Assembly (NCBI GenBank): GCA_032718475.1
Contig: JAUCBJ010007905.1
Span: forward strand, 1 to 63,094
DNA from: Nemertoderma westbladi
Taxonomy: Eukaryota; Xenacoelomorpha; Nemertodermatida; Nemertodermatidae
Length of the DNA: 63,094 bases
Direction: 5' to 3'
The notes under the pieces were generated by a model, which saw only the letters and a list, made by a program, of their open reading frames with translations, was not told the origin of the DNA and did not search any database. The position numbers and the translations under genes are program-made. Positions 23,301 through 35,300 of the stretch are shown one piece after another. Positions within the stretch are counted from its first letter, which is position 1. Each line of letters begins with the position of its first letter.

Positions 23301-26300
23301 CGAAACATCATATCTTGTTGCACGCTGAATTCGATCGAACTAGTCCTAATCAGGTAAGTGATTCCGAACTACATGTCCAATTCAGTGATGTGAACGACAC
23401 TGATCAATCTGAGATGGAAGGATTCTATACGGACGAGTTCTCCGACGAAAACGAATCCTGTTACATGATAAATACCGCAGTGTATCGAGCACTCACATAT
23501 GAAAAAGATACAGACAGCGACTTCATTCTAACTACTTCTGAGCGACAACCATCGTGGAAAGCACCAACTTCCAATGTAGGAATCCGAGAATTTCCTGTAG
23601 TCCAGTTATGGGTCCATGGACCTCAAAGGAGCTATATAGTGAACGCCCTCCTGGACTCCGGCAGTACAGGAACATTCATTGATAAAGAACTAGCCGAAGA
23701 CATCTTCGCTGGACAACCTAAGTTCCGAACCAAGCTAAATATGTCAGGCATTATGCAAGTTTGGAAATCTACAGTAACAGCGGACTATTATGTAGGCGCG
23801 TTGTCCACCCCCCAGGACGAACTAGGAGAACACAGCATAAGGTCAGTGAAAATGGTGGCTATAAAGAACTTCGCTACTACTCAGGCAGACCTTTATAATT
23901 GGGACGAGGATGAGAGCATCCAACATCTTAAGATACCTCGTTTCCAGACTGATTATCCTGGAGTGTAAATACTCATCGGCCAAAACGCGCACAAGGCGCT
24001 GGAGACATTAGAGAAACGGCCTGCTCAACCTCAGCCACTACAGACCTATGCGGTAAGAACTAGAGTAGGTTGGTACTTTACTGGCCCTTCCCGTAGAACA
24101 CTCAGAGAAAGACTACCGCAAGAGCACGTCTGCCAGGTGAGTGAATGGGAAGATGATACCAGTGAGGGAGACAACTTAACTGAGGGAACTCCATACTCCT
24201 CAGATAACGACGACGTTCACCAGCTTTTTGATGAGGAGAATACCATCGATCTCCTTAAGGAAAACGAGGCTTGGCAAACCCAAGTGAACTTATGTCAACT
24301 TCTCTATCCATCTGAACGAGAAGCTTATAACGACGAGTTAAATGACGTCATTGAGCGTTGCAATGCCAAGACTCGAGATGAACATGCCGTACGATTCTTT
24401 ACGCAAGAGGCGTTAGAGCCCAATTCCTACGATAAAGCCTTGTCAGTGGAAGAGGAAAGGGCCAAGCAGATCCAAGAGACAACTACACGTTTCCTCAAAG
24501 ATCAAGGTAGGTATGAAGTCGGTCTACCTTTCCGCAAGAGAGAACCGAAGTTCATCAATAACAGACCCTTGGCGGCAAAAAGAATCGCGCAACTCCTTCG
24601 ACGCCTTACGGCTAATTCTTCAGCTAAAGCAATGTATCAAACACAGCTGGAGAAATTTATTAGTAAGGGATACGCGGAGAGAGTACCGGAAGAAACACCT
24701 GTGACTGAAAGAACGTATTACTTAACTCATCATTACGTTCCTAAACCCGGTAAGCCACATGAAGTGAGAGTAGTGTTTGATGGCTCCGCTCTTTACATGG
24801 GTCAATCCCTTAACTCTGACTTGTTACCCGGACCCAACTTACTTCAATCTTTGTTGGGAATTCTTTTAAGATTGAGACAATATTCGATTGCTTTCGCCTC
24901 CGATATAGAAGGCATGTTCTTACAAGTCAAGGTGTTAGATAGGGATCGAGATAGTCTACGATTTCTGTGGTGGCCCGAAGGAGACCTCAACCAGAAACCG
25001 GTGGAGTACTGGATGACCATCCAGGCCTTTGGGATAATCTCAAGCCCTTCCAATGCCTGTTCGGTAGTGCGTACCACTGCAGAGGACAACCGAGAGGCCT
25101 TCTCTAAGGAAGTGATCGACAACATCAAGAGAGACATATATATGGACGACAATCTGAAGTCCCTCCCATCAATTGAGGAAGCCATTGAGGTCGCTAAAGG
25201 AACGGTAGAGTGCTTAAAAAGAGGTGGATTTCGATTAACCAAATTCACCAGCAACTCCCGTGAGTTTCTGGAGTCGATCCCTGCGGAAGATCGAGGAGCG
25301 AAAGATCTCGATTTGATCAAAGATGATCTGCCAGAAACCAAGACACTCGGCTTGAAATGGGACACAGAGAGAGATATCCTGTTTTTCCAGCTAAAACAGC
25401 GAGATAATCCAGTTCGAACCAAACGGATTTGCTTAAGTATACTGAGCACTTATTTCGATCCATTGGGATTTATTAGCCCAGTTATATTGATTGCTCGTAG
25501 TTTGGTACAACAAATGTGGCTTGAAAACCACTCATGGGACGATCCACTTAAGGGAGAATTATTGAAGAAGTGGATGAAATGGGATGATTCTCTGCCAGCT
25601 ATCGAGGATTTTATAATTTCCCGTTCATATTTTGGTCATGTTCTCCCTACGTATTCCTATCAACTCCATGTGTTTGGAGACGCCAGCGATATGGGAATAG
25701 GTATAGTAGCCTATCTAAGAGTGGAAACTCCGGATGGAATCAAAGTCGCCTTGGTTACTTCTAAGGCATTAGTCAACAACAAGTTGAAAGTTCCTCGAGC
25801 GGAGTAAAAAGCGGCTCTATACGCTACAGCCATCGGCCGGAATGTAACCGAACAAATTGACTATCCATTAGAGAAAACTGTCTATTGGACCGACGCTTTA
25901 CTCGTGTTAGAGTATATAACCAATGAAGTCTGTCAGTTCAGCGTCTTCGTTACCAACCGGGTAGCCATCATACTTAGTCGCACGACGATGGATCAATGGA
26001 GACATTGCCCCGGAACGATTAATCCAGCAGACATCGCTTCCAGGGGAGCGACTCCAAAGGAATTGGTAAATACTCCCGAATGGTTAGGAGGACCCGACTT
26101 TCTCTACAGAGAAGAAGAAGAATGGCCTCCCCATCTCACAACAGCAGAGATCAGACAGGCCAAGGGAGCGGAGAAAGTTAAACCCAAAACTCGAGCGAGT
26201 AAATCGAAGTTGTTTAAACCTGCGGTTGATCTATCTGTATTATTTACTTCCGGAGAGGATGCTTTGGATCAGAAACCCACCGCCACGACTAAAGAAGTCT

Positions 26301-29300
26301 TGGAAATCCGTGACAAGGATTGGAAATCTGGAATACCAGATATCGCACAAGGACTCTCACCTCTCTTGCAGAGAGCGATACGTCACTACAGCTCCTTGAA
26401 TCGGCTCTGTAAAGCCGTCACCTATTTAAAACGATGTTTTCATCATCGTTACTCCGGGACAAAGACCAATAGTGATGATGCTCCATCAACATCTGCACGA
26501 GTCCATGTTGTTAAAGATCTTCCCCAATACAAGATATCCGACAGGTTTCTAAAGGAGAAGATCAGTTACCAGGAGCATGATGAAACCAACAAACAGATGC
26601 TGAGACTCCTACAATGCTATGAGGATCCCGATAAGTATTTCCTGTTGTTAAGAAATCCGCAGATGCTCTTAAGGGATCGCTTCTCTAGTACCATGATAGA
26701 TGGGTTAATACGTGTTGGAGGCAGGCTCACCAACGCCCCCTTATCCTTTGACACTAAGTTTCCCATACTCATTAGAAATCTTGACATACAAATCAAGATG
26801 ATTGTAGATGTTCATAGCAAACTGTACCATGCTGGTAGAGAACGAGTTCTGATCGAAATTCGAACTCGCTACTATTTTTATAAACCCCGTAGGGCTCTGA
26901 ACCAAGTTCTTAGGAACTGTATACCCTGTAGGAAAGCATTCAGTAGGCCTTTGACACAGCGAGAGGCAGAATTACCTAGGGAAAGAGTAAGCTTCTATGA
27001 ACCACCCTTTACTAATACCGGTGTGGATTTATTTGGCCCTATTGAAGTATATCGTGCTCGGACTATAGTCAAGAGATGGTGTGTCATCTTCGTTTGTATG
27101 ACTTGTAGAGCTACCCATCTCGATATGGTAAACGATCTATCTACCAACAGCTTCGTGTTGAGTTTACGACGACAGATTGCTCGTTTCGGAACCAGTAACA
27201 CGATGAGATCAGATAAGGGAACGAACTTCATTGGCGCCAACAACGAAATTCAAGCTTACGTAAAAGACTGGAACAAAAGACAGGTGGACGATCAGCTAAA
27301 GATAACAGCGTCTAGCTGGACCTTCAACGCCGCCGACGCCCCTTGGTGGGGAGGAAGTTGGGAGAGATTGATTAGGAGCGTGAAGACTGCGTTCCACTTT
27401 ATTGTACCTTGTCGCGCTTATCTCACCGACGAACTATTGCGGACGTTAATGGAAGAAATCGCCGCCTATCTCAACGAAAGACCGCTTATGCCAGTCTCTT
27501 CAAGTCCTGATTCCCTGGAAGCGCTAACACCCGCGCATTTTCTACTGAAGAAACCCGTAGCCATGCTCCCACGATCGGAGATCACAGACGGAGACGAGTA
27601 CTGCCGTCGAACCTGGCAACTTATGCAGTTGCTATCCCGTCGTTTCGCTGACCATTTCGAGAAACATTACCTGCCCACTCTACAACTTCGAACTAAGTGG
27701 TTTGCGCAGCAAGAAAACGTCAGCGCTGGAGACATGGTGCTTATTGTGGACCCCGATCTCCCACGTAAGCGATGGCAAACAGGACGTATCATCGAGACTC
27801 ATATCTCGAGCGATGGTTTGGTGCGATCCGTAGAACTCGTCGTCATGCGACGTAACTTTAAGAAACCAGGGATAGTCTTTGAGACTCAACAGCTCAATCG
27901 CCCGGTGGGACGTTTATGTTTACTGGAAAGAGACAGAGAGCTCTCCGGAAACTATGGAAGGCAAGAAACTCTTCCCACGACCACTTCCCTAATCCAACCG
28001 ACATCTAGGGACTCCCCAACTTAATATCGTTCGGAGTGGGCGTGTGACTCTATTATTTTATATTATTTTATTATTTTATATTTATGTATGTATTACTATG
28101 TAATTTTATTATAATCGTTTTATTTAATTTAGTAGAATATTATTTAGCGATTATTTTGTAGAATAGTGCAATATATGCGTGTTTATTACGTACGTAATTA
28201 CTTATATTATATTTAGTGCGACGGCGAAGAAATAATTATTTTTTCTCTTTCCTTACTGTCCGTATTATATTATAAATACGTAACTACAGTAAGATGAAAT
28301 GTCCGTACTTATTAAAGTACAATAAATCCACTACTATATTTAAGTATTATTGGTAGGCAGAGTATTAGGAATGCAAAGTTCAGATCCTCGTGTCTCGGCT
28401 AAACCAAGCTCTGGGTAGACCTTGGAAACGACTTGCCTCTTCACACTGACATTGCTTCGTGCGATATTGCTCTCATACCGTATATTAAATAATACATATA
28501 GTAGCGTGATGTCCCTTTAACAGTAGCGTATAACGCAAAATAAATCTGTTAAACCCTTTGACCATCTGTAATTCTAGTCGATTAAGATATCGCGGCACCC
28601 ACCGATATACTTGAAAGACAAATTCTAGAATCAGTGGTTAACGTCCCCAGACAAGTTCTGGAATAAATCGGTGCCCATCTCAAATATTAATTATGTAATA
28701 TTTGCAAATCTAATAAATCAAAATCTGTAAAATTCAGATCCTTCAACAATTCTAGTCAATTAAGATATCGTAGCATTTACCGATATTCTTAAAAAGACAA
28801 TTGTCATAGAATTAAGGATCTTGTGTCCCCAGACATGTTCTGGAATCAAAATATGTCCATTTAATTATCAAATAATAAAATTTCAGGGAATCAATTTAAA
28901 TTCATGCCTTTTAATGAATTTAATAAATTGCCATTTTTACGCAATTTATAAAGTTCCCAAAATTCCATTAATTAATAGATCAAGGGAGCGGAGATTTATC
29001 TTATCATGCGTATGAGTGTGTGAAAGTCTCCCAAACATAGTCAATAGCCGATAAAATTCATAAAGTCATGTATCAAACAGGACATTGACTATTAAAGAAT
29101 ACTATTAAATAACATCCCAGATCTGTATGCATTGGAATTACCCTAATTCTACCGCTAGCTTTGCATAATGTCACCATAGCAACAACCACGCTAGAATTAG
29201 AATTGAGTTAAAAGAACAATAGAAAGCTTGTCCCATTGAATAACATAGGGAATAAATAGCGCACTGCTAGTATCCAAGGATACATAATAATACAGTGACA

Positions 29301-32300
29301 TTCTGGAAGGCATTGACTAACGGACAAATGGCCCGAATGTGCGTAGTTGTGACCAGTTGTGTGGTATTTGTGAGTTTATAGGTGAATGTTACTGCTAAAG
29401 TGTGTTTACAGTAGCTAGTCGCAATCGTGAAAGTAACCTAACTCTCCTAGGAAAACCTGAAGTACATCTAAGCCTTTGGGACGGACAGTTGAGTGACTTG
29501 TGCCGGTTATCGTTGTCGTTGTACGGCTACGTCGTTGGCGAAAGTACAGCGACAGCGGTACATCGGCGCTGAGAATCTCATACTGTCCGGGGGCAAGGGA
29601 GAAGTAGGCAGCGACGCCCGCTCGCCTAATAAATATATAAACTCATTATAATATTGGTGAACTCGTATAGCAGATATGACTGAATTAATAGAAGATGATC
29701 TTGGTATCAGGGAGAGATATACTCTACCTTTACAAGCGTTTGTCGATAGCTTAATACGCGGCGACGCTGATCCAACTACTACGGAGGACGATGGTCGTTA
29801 TATCGAACCGCCCATGTCCCAGGAGCAACTTACGCGTGAATTGGACTATAGAAAATTCACTGCTCGCTATACGCATCGTAATGGTACGTTTATGGACTTC
29901 CTAACTACTGGTCATCCTATTGATTTACACGACACCGACGATGTCGACACCGAAAGGGAAATGGTTTTATTTAAATATCATACCCAGCAGAGTCGAAACG
30001 ATAAATCGAGAATAGAACACGAGAACTCTATTCGAAATAAGCTCGAAAGAGAAGACGTTGAAGAACCTGATAAACGTAGCGGCTTCAACGAATATCTAGA
30101 ATTTCTAAGAGAGACCTATCTCAATGTTGCCAGTCAACAAAACCTCGAAACTCGATATCCCCAAGGTATACATCCAGATCCTATAATGGAACTCAAACGG
30201 CTCTATTTTACGATGATGTATCTTACCGCCGATCGACCACTACCTGTCGTTCCAGATAGCTTCGAACAGATGGAGGAATATTGTAAAACTGGAGAGCGAT
30301 CACCCGCGTTTCCCCTTCAAGACATACGTCTTTGGTATTACTGTGACGAATGCCCTAGACCTAACCAGCAGATCGAAAGGCATAAACATCCGCGGAGACG
30401 TTGCGCTAAACACAGTTTTACGCGATATACTTATGGGAGTTTCGAGCGAAACCTTTTCGACGTATCACCTACGGTCGCGCGCCTTAAACGATCATTGAAC
30501 AAACCCATGATCAGAGTTCCGGAATACTCGGTCAGACCTCCTCATTCCCAAGTGATACCTCAAACTCTCGATCCTAATAGTATTACGGATCCTCCCGAGC
30601 TATACTCACTGTTCAAAGATCTGGTGTTACCTGAACAGTTGATTGGTGGCACTCTGGTAGTGGGTTCGTTAGATATTCGCCAACCTTACCTCGCTGGACT
30701 AGGACGCGGTCATCTAATATCACCGTTTAACCCCTACAACCGTCCTGGCCTCCCTCCGATCCAACCTGTTACAGAAGTCGAAGAGAGCGTGATACGAAAT
30801 GCCTTGGACGCTATTCGGCAGAAAATCGGAAAAGGAACTTACGATTGCTTGGAGAAACGTAAATTGCAACAACAAGTCCAAGCGGTGAAGGAACTAGCTT
30901 TGCCCCAGTTCGATAGAGAAATACAGAATCTAGAGGAGGACATCGAACGTGGACGAACCTACTCCTTATAGGAATTCCTGGACGAGCGCTTGCAACAACA
31001 AGCGGAGGATAATCAGCTCGAGGAGAGACATATAGAGCTGACTGAGAGGGAAGAAGCTGCTTTAGCCCAACCAGAAACTCAAATTCTCGTGACGGATCTC
31101 TATTCAAAAACGATCCTCCACCCCTCGATGGTTCCTCATTTTAAAGACAAACTCTTTGCTACGGTACAGCCTCAACCGGTTAATACCGATCTCAGATCTC
31201 AAGAGCTCATTGCTGACGCTCCTATGATACAACGTCCACCCGTCGAGGCTGCTCGTGTCGATGGTGTACTTGTCGAGCCTCCGGACAATAGAGCGGATCT
31301 TGTCCGTCGCATGGTACACGATGTTAACATACGCGCTAGACCTTTGCCGGACTCATTTTATGGAATTAAGGATCATCCTTATTACGTCAATTTAAAGCAA
31401 TATTACATGGTAAAACCAGAAGATCCTACGCATAGTCTGAAGTTTCTACCATTGATAAATCCTCTTGACCTCGTCGAACTCGAACAACTACAAAAACATC
31501 TAGATCAGCTAGTTAAATTAAACTCATTTCGAAAACCGTATAATATTTCCAGAATAGAGAAAGAAATATTACCTCCGTACAATCTTGATGGATTCATTAA
31601 AACTCGATTGGTACACTGGAATCTTGACGTGTTATTCGAGGAAGAAAGAATAAAACGATATGGAGATGTGGAAACCTATACTACACAATGCTTAAAGTAT
31701 AGAGATTTACCCAATGCTAGAGAATGCGCTACTTTGTGGCATCCAGTGGGAATGACTCTCGAAAACGCCACTAAAGAATGGAACGAGACTCTTAACGTTA
31801 TCGAGATGTATGGCGTTGTTACTTATGACAACGAAGGTAGCGTTCCGGTGGGAGAACTAGGAACTACGCGAATGATACATATACGAGGACTCGCTGGTTC
31901 TACCCACGTATTCACTCGAGCGTGTTCCGACGTGATTGATTATTCTTTTGAAACCCTTACGGAGACACAAAGAAAACTTCGACATGGACAATTCGAACTC
32001 GCGCAGCGTTACGTCACCGACACCGAGCGCAAACCGGCCATGGGTATCGATGGATCAATGTTACCCCAACCTGTGCTCGAAATGTTGTTTAACGAAAGAA
32101 TCCTAAAAATCGGCTCAGCTGTTTATGGAGATCTCCAAAACGACTTCCGGAATATGGAGAACATTCCATACCCTTTCGTTGATACTCAGCTGATTGCTCC
32201 TTGGGCCGAAGGCCGAGGTTTCTTTCGCACTATGTATGCCAATACACCCAGCGACATTACTAAAGTACAACGGACATCCATCGGACATCTTGCCTTTCAA

Positions 32301-35300
32301 GAATATGGATGGAATTTCAAAGTTGGAAATCCTATCAATTACCAGCAAGTATATGGAGATCATTACTCTCGTTTATATTTTGATGGACCATTAACCGCGC
32401 CTGGTGCCGTATATAGCTTTATGAGTGTTCCACTTCGCCCTTCCTTAGCTATATACGCGGTCTTTGAGAACGCGGCGCTTGCCGGTTGGCTGGCCGATGT
32501 GTGCAGTCGTACCATACGCGCTCACCCATTAATACTTGGAACTAAACTCGCCAAGTTAGACGAACACAATAAGTTCATACGTTTCGAATGTTTCCGGCGC
32601 TTTCTGACTCCATTCCGTAACGTCGATAGTCAGTTCAAGGACCGCGCGCTGACCAAACTCAGTCTGAGAGACTCAGCTGCGGAGAAACTGAGTAGCGCTG
32701 GATTTGCAGTTTTTCAAGACGTTTGTATACAGAACTTACATTCATCTGTTATACAAAGACCCCGAGTATCTGCAGGTTATTCTGTCGTGGAAATACAGAC
32801 AGTGGGTCCACTTACGGAGACCGACGCACCCACTTCGTCTATACAGCTGGAGGATGAACCAGTATGCTTGGAATCAGAAGCGATTCAACCTACAGCTTCC
32901 TGGAGCAGTGACAATGATTATGTCATAGAGTGGTATCAAGGTCCACAGCGTCTCACAGCGTACGATTATCGACACGCCAACTACGTTTCTCGAAAACGTT
33001 GTCGATTATGCGCATCGAGAGACCACTTCACTCCTCTAGACTCGAGCGTACCTTGTTCCTATTTCCTCGAACAACCAATGATGGAAATATATTGTGCTTA
33101 TTGCCGGCTTGGGAAGCGAACGCAGATTTACATTGCGAATCCCGACATCGCTATTACCCTGGACGAGCTTACGAGGGAGTTTACGCGTTCCATCCTTACT
33201 ATTCGCGTCGATTGAACAGAAAACACGCGTACCAAGTTACGAGTTAATGAAGCATGTTGGTGAGTGTATTTCCACCAAGTTTGTCAGGAAATACCTTAGA
33301 AACGTTAACCCTAATGATATAACCACATATCACCTGATCAATTTTATCCGTCAGGACCCTGAGTATGGCGACATCTTTGTGAACTTGCATCCTGAACTAC
33401 AGGAAATATCTCGGCGACCATATGAATATCGAACCCGAGAACGCGAGCTGGAGAGAACCATTAAACCGAGAAAGTTCCTCACCACTCACGGTCCACCCAC
33501 CACTAGTGTCCAGACGACCCGTCAAGGACCCGTAGGAGCTGCTGTCCTGAGACGCGCTCTAAAGGCCGTTAGACCTCGCTCCACTGAGGTTGATATTAAT
33601 CAACCAGGTACTTCGACAGGCGGGTATACCGATCGTAACCCTGCACCTTCTGATGCAATTATATTGCACCCTTCGCCTAGGAGCTATAGCCCTCCTCGTA
33701 AAGTGGCTCGCCCCAAAGAGAAAAGGACTCTGGCTAGCTTTAAAAAACTGCGTAAACGCCGTCCGCGCAAGAAAGACTAACTGTTTAGAGTATTTATGTA
33801 TTTTAGAAACTGTGATTTTGTATATTTTATAGACTTAAATCCCATTTTCTGGGAGCGGTGTAAAAGCTTTTGTGGGATAACTGATTCGTTCGCCTTGCTA
33901 ACCAGTTCCCCCCAGGCGCTGGAATACTCTCAAAAGGGATCTATAACTCGAATAGTGCAAGCTACCGGCTGATTGGCTGATTTGCTGTGCGAAGGGATCT
34001 GGGCTATGTTTGATCGTCCAACCAGCTTGGGAAGGTTGCTCCACAGCCCTGCTTTCTGTACCTGCCAATAGGATTTGAGTTGGTTTTGATTTCGACCTAT
34101 CACAGATCTACTGAACTGAATTTTCCTATCTGTATGCTCTTTCTCTGTGGTGGGTGGAAGCTTTTGTAAATAAGGTTATTCTTATCAGTTTTCAGTGTTG
34201 TTGGTCTTTCTGTCCTGAGCCAGGAGAGAACGGCTTGTAAATATTTTGTGCTTTTCTGTTTTAGTCTAACACTAGTAGGCTTAATTATAAGGACATATAC
34301 CCGTTATCACACTGCAAACTCAAACAAAACTGATGAACAAAACAAACCAAGTCTGCATGTAACACTGTGCATACTTTATATTGTTATACTGCTATTTACT
34401 GTCGGTCCTTCATAATATGGTTGATGAATTATTATATTTGGAATAACGATAAATAACCCCGAAACCCAATATTCTTGATATACCGAAGGTAAGAGAGAAA
34501 GGTTATATATAACGATTGTGACTTATGTTAAAGTGGTTTGAAGTGAATCTAATGTTATTTGATAGACCCTACATGAGTCGGTCCGTGTTCCTTTTATATG
34601 TGACTAAAATCAGTGAAGATCGGCAGATTAGTGTGCAGTATTGTGCAGCATTGTGTATGAGTGAGACTGATAACGAAGCATTTCCTAAAGAATGCGCCAT
34701 ATATGTGAATTATAACTAAGCCATATCGTTGTGAGTAGTTTAAGTCATAACTCTGTTTATATAGATAGAGCGCCACGTCCTAAAGGAACTGTTAATATTT
34801 CCCGAAGGTGAATAATATTGTCAGAGATTATATAATACTGTCAGTCGAATAATACATTAGGCTTACATAGCAATAAGATTAAGCCGTCGAACCCAATCTC
34901 CCGGGTATATCCAGCGGGTGAATGATCGCGCATAGATTGGTTTCGACTAGTGTAGTGAATCAAATACTTGTCATAGGCTAAAAGTGATTTATTATCTAAA
35001 AGACATCCTAATTTGGCGGGTTAAACTGCCAAAGGTCTAAAAGCGCGAACAGGGTCCACGCATTAATTATCAGCTCTACTCTACCACAAATATACCCTCC
35101 TGATGTAATAATATATCCTTACATTTACATAGACACTAATTTATTTTAACATAATAGAATGTGCCAGAGCTGAATCGGATTACGCTAGAGCTGATTTTCA
35201 CGCGGAAGGTCCTATGTTTATTCCAAAATGCAACTCTAAAGGAAGCTTTGAACCGATTCAATACAACAGAGTGGAGGAATCACCTTGGTTAGTGTCCACC

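Larger units (their letters stand above)
16330..35051 (+). mobile_element. Complete BEL/Pao LTR retrotransposon, 18.7 kb
   Basis: Two 1193-bp LTRs (TG...CA) differ at one position only (T16565 versus G34094) and are flanked by a perfect GGGTC duplication. Between them lie a 2.3-kb leader, a gag-protease-RT-RNase H-integrase region of BEL/Pao type (DUF1759-like Gag, three zinc knuckles, YMDD RT, H2C2 zinc finger and DDE integrase), a 1.65-kb spacer and three extra reading frames X1-X3. Most BEL/Pao elements are well under half this size. The coding strand is the same as that of the host gene whose intron 3 it occupies. Three in-frame stop codons interrupt otherwise open frames. Confidence 0.95.

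Noticed and set aside
23966-30971. Reassigned stop codons (alternative nuclear code)
   Set aside because: Host genes and element genes in the window end normally with TAA, TAG or TGA, and the in-frame stops occur only in the retrotransposon.
29676-33215. X1/X2 as a retroviral-type envelope gene
   Set aside because: No signal peptide, no TM anchor, no cleavage site or fusion-peptide-like segment was seen.
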